Assembly: GCA_963663945.1 (NCBI GenBank)
Contig: OY760687.1
Location: 1,860,001-1,924,000, forward strand
Direction of reading: 5' to 3'
DNA length: 64,000 nucleotides
DNA from: Bin87 sp963663945
GTDB taxonomy: Bacteria > Chloroflexota > Dehalococcoidia > Lucifugimonadales > UBA3495
The notes under the pieces were generated by a model that searched no databases, had not been told where the DNA came from, and was given only the letters and a program-made list of their open reading frames with translations. Every line of letters begins with the position of its first letter. Within the stretch, counting starts at the first letter, position 1. Made by a program: the position numbers and the translations under genes. This document shows, one piece after another, positions 52,015-62,670 of this stretch.

Positions 52015-53811
52015 TCAGCCCAGCAGATCGAACACGTTTTGGAACGGGCTCTCCGTGACCATACCGCCTTCCGCCACCGCTTGCGCCAGTTCCGCTGGAT
52101 CCGTGACTGGTGGGTAGCAGACCGTGTCCAGGCAAACGTGCGCCTGGGCCGGCGCGTCTTCCATAACGGCCGGAGCCAGCTTGATGAGCAGGTGCGGATC
52201 GTTCAGTCGCATGGCGGCGGCCAGCATGGCGTCCGCGCTGGCCGATCCTGGCGAGCCTTCCACGGTAACTTCCACCGCTGGATGGAGGTAGCGGTCCACG
52301 GCTACCGCATAGTCCGCTGCGAGTTCACCGTAATCCCGGTTGGCGTCGACGTACGCGCTCAGCGTGTGCCGCGCGGTCTGCTGGTAGAGGCCCTCCATGG
52401 TGGCGTGATGCAGCCGCATCATTCCCACGGCCGCGCACGTGTTTTCCGCCAGCGGCTTCTCGCGCGCGTGCAGGTACCCGAGGCGTTCCTGTCCCGCTTC
52501 CACGTCCCAGAACCCGCCGTTCGGGCCGTCCAGGAACCGTTCCAGCAGCGCGTTCGCCGCCCTGTCGGCCGCTTTCAGGTAGCGTTCCGAACCGCCGGGC
52601 AGGGTGTCGTACCCGTCCAGCGCGGCCACCAGGAAGTGCGCCCAGTCAACCAGCAGGTCGCCCTCATCCTGGGGCAGTCCGCCGGCCTCTGAGTAGGCGT
52701 GCGCCAGCCTCCCGCTTTCGGACGCTGTGACCAGGCAGTCCAGCAGCGCGGTCCCCTTCGCCGTCAATTCCGGCCGGCCCAGCTTCCACGCGGCGACCAG
52801 CAGCAGCGAGGCTGCCTGGGCAGTGACCGACGTGTAGCAGAACGGGTCAACCGCCGGCGCTTCCGACAAAGATCTCTCCTGTCGCGTCCCCGCGTAGTAT
52901 TCGGAGTGCGCCCCCTGGCTTCCCCGTATGCCCTTCGCCGTCGGGTCGTACAAGGTGCCGCAGATGTAATCGACGGTCTCGCCGGCGACCGCGAGATAGT
53001 CCGCCCGGTCCAGGACAATGCCCGCGTCAATCAGGACGCCGGCCAGCGCGACGTTGTCCTCGGCCATTTTCTCGTATTGCGCCTGCGTCCAGTCGCTGCC
53101 CATGGTGAACCGGAAAAAGCCGCCGTCGATCCGGTCGCGCAAATCTCCGCCGATGATCCCGTCGAGGCTTTTCTCCAACATCACCCGGTAGAACGCCTCA
53201 CCCGAGGTGCGGTACCGGTGCAGCAGCAGGCGCAGCATCGGCGTCGATGGAAACTTGGGCTCCACTCCAAACCCACCGTTGATGGCATCGTAGGTGCCCG
53301 CCACACGACGCGAGATGGTGTCGACCGTGCCGGCGTCGGGTTCGCGACCGGCGGACACGCGTCCCGCATGTTCGCGCCGCTGCCGCAGAATGTCGTTGCC
53401 CTGCTCGTACATCTCGGGCTTGCGTTCCGAGTAGGCCCGCCGCACTTCGTCCAGCATGGCCAGGAACTGGTCTGCGGGCAGGTACGTCGCGCCCGCCAGG
53501 AAGCCCCCGTGAGGAGTCAGGAATGAGGTCGTCGGCCAGCCCCCCACGTTGTAGCGGGCGTTGACGTCGGGCCGGTGATCGGTGTCCACGCGCACCGGAG
53601 TGAAGTGGGCGTTGACGAACTCCGCGACATCCGGGTCAGCGTAGGTACCGGCGTCCATCTCGTGGCACCAGTAGCACCACACCGCGTTGATGGACAGCAG
53701 GATGGGCCGATCGTGGCTCTGGGCATATTCGAAAGCGTCGCGACCCCACGGTCGCCAACTAACGGCTCCTGCCGGAACCGCCGCCGCAGCTTCACCGGAT
53801 GTCGTGCTCAA
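52015..53811 (-). CDS. Thioredoxin-domain protein of the DUF255 (YyaL/spermatogenesis-associated 20) family
   Basis: 598 aa. The N-terminal thioredoxin-like domain has C46-x2-C49 in NAVWCYWCHEMD, then NAHFTPVRVDTDHRPDVN and GGWPTTSFLTPHG. The remainder is an (alpha/alpha)6 barrel similar to N-acylglucosamine epimerase/cellobiose epimerase folds, as in other DUF255 proteins. The function is unknown. It is shorter than the ~680-750 aa common form. The TTG start at 53809-53811 is the family-consistent start, with a weak ribosome site. It lies 60 bases upstream of aspS on the same strand. Confidence 0.87.
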   Translation of the reverse strand: MSTTSGEAAAAVPAGAVSWRPWGRDAFEYAQSHDRPILLSINAVWCYWCHEMDAGTYADPDVAEFVNAHFTPVRVDTDHRPDVNARYNVGGWPTTSFLTPHGGFLAGATYLPADQFLAMLDEVRRAYSERKPEMYEQGNDILRQRREHAGRVSAGREPDAGTVDTISRRVAGTYDAINGGFGVEPKFPSTPMLRLLLHRYRTSGEAFYRVMLEKSLDGIIGGDLRDRIDGGFFRFTMGSDWTQAQYEKMAEDNVALAGVLIDAGIVLDRADYLAVAGETVDYICGTLYDPTAKGIRGSQGAHSEYYAGTRQERSLSEAPAVDPFCYTSVTAQAASLLLVAAWKLGRPELTAKGTALLDCLVTASESGRLAHAYSEAGGLPQDEGDLLVDWAHFLVAALDGYDTLPGGSERYLKAADRAANALLERFLDGPNGGFWDVEAGQERLGYLHAREKPLAENTCAAVGMMRLHHATMEGLYQQTARHTLSAYVDANRDYGELAADYAVAVDRYLHPAVEVTVEGSPGSASADAMLAAAMRLNDPHLLIKLAPAVMEDAPAQAHVCLDTVCYPPVTDPAELAQAVAEGGMVTESPFQNVFDLLG

Positions 53812-54096
53812 TGCCCCGTCCTCGTTTCCAAATGCGCGCGTGATTATCCGCGATGCGCAACATCATAAACGTTAGCACAGGCAGTATGCATTGGCAATTT
53901 GACCGCGTTTGAAGCGATGCGATCTGCCGTCTCGAATCGCCATCGCCCGCAGTGCCTCAATCGCGTCGTTGCAACCGAAGTGGAGGGCGATCCCTCGCAA
54001 CCCCGACCCAGCCACCGGGTTCAGCCTGCGAACTTCGTTTGGGTCCCGACCTGAGTCGCGTCGTTCGCGAGTCTCCGTGCGGGCCGCCGCCACCAA
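53812..54096. other. Intergenic gap between dppC and the DUF255 gene
   Basis: 285 bases. A 74-codon minus-strand frame (53872-54096, containing GLRGIALHFGC) exists, but it lacks a ribosome site or known family; no gene, repeat or tRNA is supported. Confidence 0.4.
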
Positions 54097-55134
54097 TCAC
54101 CTCGCCCGCGGATTGAACGCGTCGTTCACCGCGTCCCCCAGGATGTTGAAACAGAAGAACAGCAGCGTCACCGTCGCGATCGGGAACAAAATCAAGTGGG
54201 GATGGTTGATCAACACCTGGGGATGGCCGTTTTCGAAAAGCATTCGGCCCAGGCTTGGCGTAGGCGGGAACACCCCGACCCCGATCCAGCTCAGCACCAA
54301 CTCGGCTCCAGCCACGCCAGCCAACCCAGCTGAAATCGATACTATCAATGGACTGAGGATGTTGCGCAGCATGTGCACCCTCAGGATATGGGAGGTCGAC
54401 GCCCCGGTTACCAGCGCGGCTTCGATGTACTGGCTTTCCCGGGCCTGCAGGACCTGGCCGCGTACCAGGCGGGCCATTCCAAACCAGCCGAAAATAGCCA
54501 GCCCGACGGAAATGAGGGTGAAGTCCAGAACGCCGAGCCGGATAATCCAGTCCAGGCCCGTGGCGTCCTCGAAGTTCTGCACGGCGACAAGGAGACGAGG
54601 ACGAAACGCCGAGACGAAGATGAGCAGCAGCAGGATTTCAGGGAAGGATGAAGTCACCTCGCCCATGCGCATGATGATGCCGTCGACCCAGCGCCCTATA
54701 TATCCGCTCAACAACCCCAGGACGACGCCCAGGATCAGCGTGCCGCCCAGCAAGGAGGTGATGGTGATGATTACGGTAGTACGCACGCCGAAGATGACCC
54801 GGGTGAGCATGTCGCGACCCTGGCGGTCGGTGCCGAATGGGTGAGCCAGGGAGGGGCCCTGACGGGTGTTTTGAAGGTCCACCGCCCGAAAGTCGTAGGG
54901 CGTTATCAACGGCGACAACAATGACCCAATGTACATAAAGGCGATGATCGATACGCAAACCATCGCGATTTTCTTGCGGGCCAAACGCCGGAAAGCCAAG
55001 CTCCAGTAGCTATGGCCGCGGATGGGCTGACTATCAAGCTCGAGGATCTCATCACCCGAAAGCTCGTTTTCAGTCCAATCCGGCCGTTCAGCCTGGGAGT
55101 CGCGTGGGGAGAGGCCGGGACGGTCAGGCAACAT
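54097..55134 (-). CDS. dppC: Peptide/nickel-type ABC transporter permease (DppC-like)
   Basis: 345 aa. After a hydrophilic N-terminal segment of about 45 residues come the OppC N-terminal helix (IAMVCVSIIAFMYIGSLLSP) and the BPD_transp_1 domain with about five more helices. HPFGTDRQGRDMLTRVIFG is the typical periplasmic loop. EAALVTGASTSHILRVHMLRN is the EAA loop that contacts the ATPase. It partners DppB, which overlaps it by 11 bases. No ATPase genes (dppD/dppF) follow; they must be elsewhere. Confidence 0.9.
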   Translation of the reverse strand: MLPDRPGLSPRDSQAERPDWTENELSGDEILELDSQPIRGHSYWSLAFRRLARKKIAMVCVSIIAFMYIGSLLSPLITPYDFRAVDLQNTRQGPSLAHPFGTDRQGRDMLTRVIFGVRTTVIITITSLLGGTLILGVVLGLLSGYIGRWVDGIIMRMGEVTSSFPEILLLLIFVSAFRPRLLVAVQNFEDATGLDWIIRLGVLDFTLISVGLAIFGWFGMARLVRGQVLQARESQYIEAALVTGASTSHILRVHMLRNILSPLIVSISAGLAGVAGAELVLSWIGVGVFPPTPSLGRMLFENGHPQVLINHPHLILFPIATVTLLFFCFNILGDAVNDAFNPRAR

Positions 55135-56071
55135 GGCCGCCTCCCAACCGTATCCGTGGGTCGAGCAGGGGATACATCAGGTCAACTATCAGGTTTGCCA
55201 GCACGAAAAAGGTGGTTCCGATGATGGCAAACCCCATAATCACCGGGTAGTCCCTGGCGTTGAGAGCTTCAAGGGCCAGTCGTCCGACCCCGGGAATCCC
55301 GAAGTAGATTTCCACGATGAAGGTGCCCCCGGCCAGGCCAGCCAATATGAAACCGAAGGTGGTGACCACCGGAAGGAGAGCATTGCGCAGGATATGGCGG
55401 TAGCGCACCGTCCTCTCGGGCAGACCTTTGGCCCGGGCAGTGCGGACGTATTCCTGGCTCAGCACGTCCAGGGCGCTGGCGCGCACGTACCGCACTACGA
55501 TGGCGATACCCGGCACGCCCATTACGATGGCTGGCATCACGATTTTGGGAGAGAAGAACCCGCCCCACCCACTGGTAGGGAGAATATCCAGGTGGAGGGC
55601 GAATACCAGCAGCATGACCGGCGCAGTGATGAAGACCGGCAATGACTGAAACGCCAGGGCGACAGAAACGATCACAGTGTCCCAACCGGTTCCCTGGCGC
55701 ATGGCGGCTAACAACCCGACCGGAATACCGATTCCGAGAGTGATGATAACGGCCGCCAGGTTGAGCTGCATGGAGACCAGGATGCGCGTCCCGATAACCT
55801 CGCGGACGGTCTTGCCACGGAACTGGAAACTCTCGCCGAAGTCCAGCCGAGTCACCACACCCTCGATGTAGCGGACGTACTGCACGACCAGCGGATCGTC
55901 CAGACCCAACTGAGCTCGCAGTCGATCGCGCACCTCGTCGTTCTGATGCTGCCCCAACCAGATCTGCACTGGGTCGCCGGGGCCAAGGCGCAGCATGGCG
56001 AAGGTGATGAAGGTGACGATGATCATAAGGAATGGCAGCCATACCAGCCGCCGCGCCGCGTATGCTCCCAT
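55124..56071 (-). CDS. dppB: Peptide/nickel-type ABC transporter permease (DppB-like)
   Basis: 315 aa permease with six predicted transmembrane helices. It opens YAARRLVWLPFLMIIVTFITF and then MLRLGPGDPVQIWLGQHQND, the usual DppB pattern. The EAA loop is QEYVRTARAKGLPERTVRYR. With DppC it forms the membrane channel for the peptide-binding lipoprotein encoded just upstream at 56150-57946. A perfect palindrome lies in the 78-base gap between the two genes. Confidence 0.92.
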   Translation of the reverse strand: MGAYAARRLVWLPFLMIIVTFITFAMLRLGPGDPVQIWLGQHQNDEVRDRLRAQLGLDDPLVVQYVRYIEGVVTRLDFGESFQFRGKTVREVIGTRILVSMQLNLAAVIITLGIGIPVGLLAAMRQGTGWDTVIVSVALAFQSLPVFITAPVMLLVFALHLDILPTSGWGGFFSPKIVMPAIVMGVPGIAIVVRYVRASALDVLSQEYVRTARAKGLPERTVRYRHILRNALLPVVTTFGFILAGLAGGTFIVEIYFGIPGVGRLALEALNARDYPVIMGFAIIGTTFFVLANLIVDLMYPLLDPRIRLGGGHVA

Positions 56072-56102
56072 CTGTAGCCGTCCGTTAGGTGTGGCAATAA
56101 CC

Positions 56103-56130
56103 GTGGGGGCGAATGATCATTCGCCCCCAC
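56103..56130. repeat. 28-bp perfect palindrome, GGGGCGAAT family
   Basis: GTGGGGGCGAATGA (56103-56116) followed by its exact reverse complement (56117-56130). It lies between dppA and dppB and may reduce read-through, so that the binding protein is made in excess of the permeases. It shares its core with 15201-15226 and 33142-33167. Confidence 0.8.
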
Positions 56131-56149
56131 GCCGCAATCTGCGGTAATC

Positions 56150-57946
56150 CTACTGGTTGAAGTACACGTACCGGTACTTCGGGATGCTCATCTGCAGGAG
56201 GAAGTAGTCCGACACCTCCGGCTTGATCAAAGCGTAGCCCTCTCCGCTGAACCACGTCCAGACCCACGGAGCGTCGTCGATGATCATCTGCTCGACCTGG
56301 TTGTACAGCTCGAAGCGGCGCACCCGGTCCCGTTCCGTCCTCGCTTCTTCCAGCAGCCGGTCAACCTCGGGGTTGCTGTAGTTGGTGTGGTTGCTCTGGC
56401 TGTCCGAGTGCAGCAGCACGTCCAGGAAGTTCTCGGGGTCGGGATAATCGGCAATCCAGCCCAGCGAGAACATCTGGTACTTCTTGTCGTTTACGTCCTG
56501 CAGGAACGTCGCCCATTCCGTCTGCTGGATATCGACCTCGATCCCCAGTTCCTGCCGCCATTGTTCCAGGATTACCTCGAGATACGTGGGGACGGTCGCG
56601 CCAAAACTCCCGGAAATGGTCAATGTGATACGCGGAAAATCCCCGGAAGCCAGTGCGTCAGCGTAAGTGGAGTCCTGCATCAGTTCCCGCGCCAGGTCCG
56701 CATTGAATTGGTAGCTGCGCAGGTTCTCGGTGTACGAGGGGAAACCGGGGGGTATCACCCCGGTCGCCGGCGAGACGCGCCCGTCGAGCACGTTCTCGGC
56801 GATGCTTTGCAGGTCAATCGCGTAGTTCAACGCCTGCCGAACCTTCGGGTCATCGAAAGGAGGCTCGGCCACGTTCAGTCCGATGTAGAAAACGTCGAAG
56901 TCCTGCGGGGAACGGTGCAGCTGCGGATTCAGCGCGTCGTTCGGATCCAGCAGCCGCGGCAGGTCGTCCAGGCCGACGCCCGTCAGGTGGATCTCGTCGT
57001 TCTCGTACATGATCATCGCGGAGCCGCCGCTCAGGATCATCTGCACGCTTTCGATGTGCGGTGGACCCAGGTGGTAGTTCTCATTTCGCTCCAGCACGAT
57101 CAGCTCGCCGATTTCGTAGGTCGCCAGCTTGAAGGGACCCGTGCCGTTCGGCTCCTCCAGCCATGTGCCGTCATCGTTGACCTGCTCCTGGTCGACCACG
57201 TAAGCAGTCGGATAGGTGAGCTTGGCCAGGAAGTAGGATTTGGGGGCGTCGATGGTGAACTCGACAGTCCGATCGTCAACCACCTTGACGCCGCTGATTT
57301 CGTCGGCTGTTCCTTCCAGCTTGTCCGTCACCCCCACGATGTCACCGAGGTAGGTCTCGGCCGTGTGGGAGAGCGTATCCGGATCGGCCGCGCGCTCAAT
57401 GGACCACTTGACGTCCTGGGCCGTCACCGGCTTGCCGTCATGGAATTTCGCGTTCTCCCTGAGGACGAAGGTATAGACCAACCCGTCTTCGCTGATGGAG
57501 CAGGTCTCCGCCAAATCCAGGACCGGTTGGTAGTCCAGGCTCAGCGTCACTAAGCCGCCGAAGACCTCGCCGCCAATCACGCTGGACGTGACGTCGCCCA
57601 TCAGGTGCGGGTCCAGGGTCGGCGGATCTGCGAACAACCTCACCAGCGTGCCGCCCTGGGGCGGGCGGTCGTCGAAGGTCAGGTCTGCCGAAGGGGCGCA
57701 GCTCTCGCCCATGGCGGTCGGTTGACCCGCTGCCATCATGGCTTCCGTAGTGGCGGTCGGGGCTGGAGCTTCGCTGGGCGCCGTTGCCTCCGGAGCCGCC
57801 GCGGCCGGAGCCGAAGTCGCGGTGGGCGCTGCCGTGGGTTCGGGCGCGGCCGCCTGTGGTTCGTTGCTTCCGCCGCACGCCACCAACCCAACCAGTGCGG
57901 CGAGCACGGCTCCCATCAACATTATTCTGAAAATCTTGCGCTTCAT
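56150..57946 (-). CDS. dppA: Peptide ABC transporter substrate-binding lipoprotein (family 5)
   Basis: 598 aa. Lipoprotein signal (MLMGAVLAALVGLVAC) with lipidated C24. An Ala/Pro/Thr-rich spacer of about 60 residues follows, then the SBP_bac_5 domain: GGTLVRLFADPPTLDPHLMG, VYTFVLRENAKFHDGKPVTA and VRQALNYAIDLQSIAENVL. It captures peptides or similar ligands outside the membrane and passes them to DppB/DppC. It heads the operon. Ligand specificity is not predictable. Confidence 0.92.
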   Translation of the reverse strand: MKRKIFRIMLMGAVLAALVGLVACGGSNEPQAAAPEPTAAPTATSAPAAAAPEATAPSEAPAPTATTEAMMAAGQPTAMGESCAPSADLTFDDRPPQGGTLVRLFADPPTLDPHLMGDVTSSVIGGEVFGGLVTLSLDYQPVLDLAETCSISEDGLVYTFVLRENAKFHDGKPVTAQDVKWSIERAADPDTLSHTAETYLGDIVGVTDKLEGTADEISGVKVVDDRTVEFTIDAPKSYFLAKLTYPTAYVVDQEQVNDDGTWLEEPNGTGPFKLATYEIGELIVLERNENYHLGPPHIESVQMILSGGSAMIMYENDEIHLTGVGLDDLPRLLDPNDALNPQLHRSPQDFDVFYIGLNVAEPPFDDPKVRQALNYAIDLQSIAENVLDGRVSPATGVIPPGFPSYTENLRSYQFNADLARELMQDSTYADALASGDFPRITLTISGSFGATVPTYLEVILEQWRQELGIEVDIQQTEWATFLQDVNDKKYQMFSLGWIADYPDPENFLDVLLHSDSQSNHTNYSNPEVDRLLEEARTERDRVRRFELYNQVEQMIIDDAPWVWTWFSGEGYALIKPEVSDYFLLQMSIPKYRYVYFNQ

Positions 57947-58165
57947 AAGTCCTCCGAATCAGTTCTCAGGATCAAGGGGATTACGAGATACTGACCGGAA
58001 TCAGTTTGCCCCAATTCGTATTGCCGAGATATTACCGGCTTCTCAGGTAACGATTTTATCCAATACCCCGACGCCGTTCAATTGTGCGTGCCTCGGCGTA
58101 TTGTCCGATTTGATGTTGTATGCTAACCTCGAATCGTTACCCGGTTCACGGATCGGATGGCTCGT

Positions 58166-58243
58166 GGCGAGCATAGCCAAGTGGCCTAAGGCGCCTGTCT
58201 GTGGCACAGGAGATCACGGGTTCGAATCCCGTTGCTCGCCCCA
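58166..58243 (+). tRNA. tRNA-His (GTG)
   Basis: 78 bases including the encoded G-1 (58166) and CCA. Acceptor GCGAGCA pairs with TGCTCGC, the discriminator is C73, the anticodon stem is CCTGT/ACAGG and the loop CTGTGGC gives anticodon GTG. A possible promoter is TTGTCC (58101) - 17 bases - TAACCT (58124). Confidence 0.95.
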
Positions 58244-58272
58244 CCACCCTACCTTCCAATCCTTCGGGAATT

Positions 58273-58348
58273 GCGCCTGTAGCTCAATGGATAGAGCACT
58301 GGGCTTCGGACCCAGGGGTTGCGGGTTCGAGTCCTGCCAGGCGCGCCA
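58273..58348 (+). tRNA. tRNA-Arg (TCG)
   Basis: 76 bases with encoded CCA. Acceptor GCGCCTG/CAGGCGC, discriminator G73, anticodon stem CTGGG/CCCAG, loop CTTCGGA with anticodon TCG. It lies 29 bases after tRNA-His and is probably in the same transcript. Confidence 0.95.
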
Positions 58349-58361
58349 CCTGAAAAAAATG

Positions 58362-58398
58362 ACCGACGGCAGTGTTTACGCTGCCGTCGGTTTCTTTT
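58362..58398. terminator. Terminator of the tRNA unit and of htrA
   Basis: 11-bp stem ACCGACGGCAG (58362-58372) / CTGCCGTCGGT (58381-58391) followed by TTCTTTTT on the plus strand and preceded by an A run, so it can work in both directions. Confidence 0.85.
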
Positions 58399-58416
58399 TC
58401 GCCACCGTGCATGGCG

Positions 58417-59739
58417 CTACTCGGGCCGCGCTCCCATGGTGAGTTCCATCGTCATTTCCTCGCCGTCGCGCATGATGGTGAATTCGACGGTGTCCCCCGG
58501 CTGCGTGTGCTCGACGGTGTACGCCACCACGTCATCCATCCCCCGCATCGGCGTCCCGTTCATCGCGGTGATCACATCCCCGCCGATGGGCAATTCCGCT
58601 CCGTTGACCACGGTCAGCCGGTCGGAAGCGCGCAGACCCGCTTCTTCAGCGGCCGTCCCGGTGCCCACAGCCAGCACCAACGCCCCCCGCGTATCGGCCG
58701 GCAGCTCCATAGCCAGCGCGATGTCCGGGCTCATCGATACCCCGCGGATGCCGATGAATGGATATTCGTAGCCCCCGTCGGCTATCAGCGACGGCGCTAC
58801 CAGTTTCGCCAGGTTGACGGGAATCGCCAGCCCCACGCCGGAGAAGCCCCCGGTCTCGCTGATGATCTGCGTGTTGATTCCCACCACCTCGCCCTTGCGG
58901 TTGAGCAGCGGCCCACCGGAGTTCCCCGGGTTGGTGGCTGCGTCGTGCTGCACCACCCGCGGCACTGAAAAGTTGCTGTCCGTCGGATTGATCGTCCTGC
59001 CCACCGCGCTGATGATTCCCGATGTCATCGAGAATCCCCGCGAAAATGGGTCGCCGATTGCCACGGCCAATTGCCCCGGCTTGATCGTGTCGCTGTCCCC
59101 AAGCGCGATGGCCGGCGGCCGTACTGAATCGTCGGTGATCTTGATCACCGCCAGGTCCGAATCCGGGTCATCCCCAATCAGTTCGGCATCAGTTTGGATC
59201 CCGTCGCTGAGGACCACGATGATCCGGTCTGCCTCGTCGACCACGTGCTTGTTCGTTACGATGTGCCCCTCGTCGTCCCACACGAAACCTGACCCGGCTG
59301 CGCGGGACAGGAAATCGCCCTGCGGCATCCCGCGCGACGTTCCGCCAATCGTGATCGACTTGAGCACCCGCAACCCGACCACTGACGGGACGGTTCGCTC
59401 GTAGATCCCGGCCATCACCTCGTCGTGCGCAGCCGCTATCGCCGATGCCGTCAACTGGGTTTCCATTTCCGGCGTGCCGCCCTGCGCCGGCTGCTCAACC
59501 GCAGGTCGCGCCTCCGATTCAACCGCCTGCGGCGGCGAGACCGTGGCCACGTCGCTGGGCTGCGCAACCGTTCTCACCGCCGGTGGCGTCAACTCCACGG
59601 TTTCCAATTGCGCCGGGTCGGGTTGGCCACACGCCAACGCCAATGCCACGCTCAGGACCAAACCTGTCGTGGCCAACGCCGGCACTACGCGTCGTCGTCT
59701 TTTGAAAACTCTCTTCGCGATGCTCACGTTGCTCCCCAC
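58417..59739 (-). CDS. HtrA/DegP-type serine protease with PDZ domain, lipoprotein
   Basis: 440 aa. Lipoprotein signal (ATTGLVLSVALALACG, C37), a Pro/Val-rich linker to about 95, and a trypsin-like domain with the triad H165 (TNKHVV), D195 (DSDLAVI) and S274 (NPGNSGGP). A C-terminal PDZ domain spans about 330-435 (FIGIRGVSMSPDIAL, AEEAGLRASDRLTVVNG). It degrades or refolds misfolded envelope proteins. With one PDZ it matches DegS/HhoA-like forms. The gene is convergent with the tRNA pair. Confidence 0.93.
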   Translation of the reverse strand: MGSNVSIAKRVFKRRRRVVPALATTGLVLSVALALACGQPDPAQLETVELTPPAVRTVAQPSDVATVSPPQAVESEARPAVEQPAQGGTPEMETQLTASAIAAAHDEVMAGIYERTVPSVVGLRVLKSITIGGTSRGMPQGDFLSRAAGSGFVWDDEGHIVTNKHVVDEADRIIVVLSDGIQTDAELIGDDPDSDLAVIKITDDSVRPPAIALGDSDTIKPGQLAVAIGDPFSRGFSMTSGIISAVGRTINPTDSNFSVPRVVQHDAATNPGNSGGPLLNRKGEVVGINTQIISETGGFSGVGLAIPVNLAKLVAPSLIADGGYEYPFIGIRGVSMSPDIALAMELPADTRGALVLAVGTGTAAEEAGLRASDRLTVVNGAELPIGGDVITAMNGTPMRGMDDVVAYTVEHTQPGDTVEFTIMRDGEEMTMELTMGARPE

Positions 59740-60100
59740 CTGTCCTGTCTGGGCCGTCTCAGGCCCGGCACGGTCTGACGACGCCGGGTCGTTTTACAAG
59801 CCGTAGCCAGATGCCGGTACTGGATCGTCTTGCTGATGCGTGGATTCTAAACAGGATAATGTTAAAGTTTTGTGTACGTGCACCCTGCCGGTCACGCCGC
59901 CCGTGCCCTCCTGGAGTTCCCGCGACCGCGTGCGCTCCGGCATGACTGGGCACGCTTATTCTACGGAAGTTGTCGCAACGCGGATTGACCCGCGTTTTTG
60001 GCGGCCCGGTGCTATACTACCGGCACCGGTGACAGGCCGCCAGTTGGTAGCCTTCGCACGGATTAAACTGCTCATCCCGACACCCGGAAGGAGAGAAGCG
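59740..60100. other. Divergent intergenic region between htrA and the NIPSNAP gene
   Basis: 361 bases without a supported gene. A -10-like TATACT occurs at about 60013-60018 on the plus strand, but its nearest TTGACC is too far (22 bases) for a good promoter. A plus-strand frame from 59840 runs into the NIPSNAP gene but looks non-coding before 60101. An AT-rich patch at 59846-59875 may hold the htrA promoter. Confidence 0.4.
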
Positions 60101-60760
60101 ATGCTTTACGAACTCCGCATCTACGACGCCGTCGCCGGGCGCCTGCCCGACATCAGCGGCCGGTTTGCCAACCATACTTGCGCCCTGTTTCGCAAGCACG
60201 GCGTGAAGTACCTCGGCTTCTGGACCGACGAGATCGGTCGCAGCAACCGGCTGACCTACATCAACGTCTTCGACAGCATGGCCGACCGGGAATCCCGCTG
60301 GGCCAAGTTCGGCGGCGACCCCGACTGGCTGGAGGTTCGCAAGCAGACCGAGGCCAACGGGCCGCTGGTCGACGCGGTAACCAACCGCTTCCTGCGCCTG
60401 ACCCCCTACTCGCCCCAGCCGAAGGTTTCCACCGCCGTCCAGGAGCTGCGGATTTACGAGGCCGTGCCCGGCCGCCTGCCCGACGTGCACAACCGCTTCG
60501 CCAACCACACCATCGGCCTGTTCGAGAAGCACGGTATCGAGAACATCGGCTACTGGTCCGAGGACGTCGGCGTCAACAACGTCCTGGTCTACATGCTGGG
60601 CTACCCCAGCCTCGGCGACCGGGAGAAGAGCTGGCGGTCCTTCCAGGCCGACCCGGAGTGGAACAAGGCCCGCGCCGCCAGCGAGGTCGACGGCCCCATC
60701 GTCCGCGTCTCCCGCCACTCCATCATGCGCCCCACCGACTACGCCTTCACCAGCGATTAG
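60101..60760 (+). CDS. NIPSNAP family protein with two tandem domains
   Basis: 219 aa consisting of two NIPSNAP (dimeric alpha/beta barrel) repeats: residues about 1-100 (YELRIYDAVAGRLPDISGRF) and 108-210 (QELRIYEAVPGRLPDVHNRF). The second repeat mirrors the first along its length (LFRKHGVKYLGFW against LFEKHGIENIGYW). The two modules probably form an internal pseudo-dimer. AAGGAGAG sets the ATG at 60101. Function is unknown for bacterial members. Followed by a terminator. Confidence 0.92.
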   Translation: MLYELRIYDAVAGRLPDISGRFANHTCALFRKHGVKYLGFWTDEIGRSNRLTYINVFDSMADRESRWAKFGGDPDWLEVRKQTEANGPLVDAVTNRFLRLTPYSPQPKVSTAVQELRIYEAVPGRLPDVHNRFANHTIGLFEKHGIENIGYWSEDVGVNNVLVYMLGYPSLGDREKSWRSFQADPEWNKARAASEVDGPIVRVSRHSIMRPTDYAFTSD

Positions 60761-60785
60761 TCCGGTTGGCTGTTCCAAAGATACG

Positions 60786-60813
60786 CAGGGCGTCAGTTGC
60801 TGGCGCCCTGTTT
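60786..60813 (+). terminator. Terminator after the NIPSNAP gene
   Basis: CAGGGCG (60786-60792) / CGCCCTG (60804-60810), then TTTG. Confidence 0.6.
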
Positions 60814-60937
60814 GCTATCGGCATCCACCGCGAGTTCCACCCGAGTTGGTCTGCAGCCAATGTTAGAATGGCGAGACAACGCACGAAGTCCTCAATCGCC
60901 GGCGAATAGTCCCCGGCCACCTATCGGATAGAGCATC

Positions 60938-62599
<1,662 letters not shown>

Positions 62600-62670
62600 T
62601 AAACTTTTTGCCACTTACCGAAAACTGACAGGTTGCCCGGCGACACTCGCGCCGGCCCTTGGAGGTCCCC

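Noticed and set aside
53872..54096. 74-codon minus-strand frame containing GLRGIALHFGC
   Set aside because: No ribosome site or known family; it could be a remnant or a chance frame.
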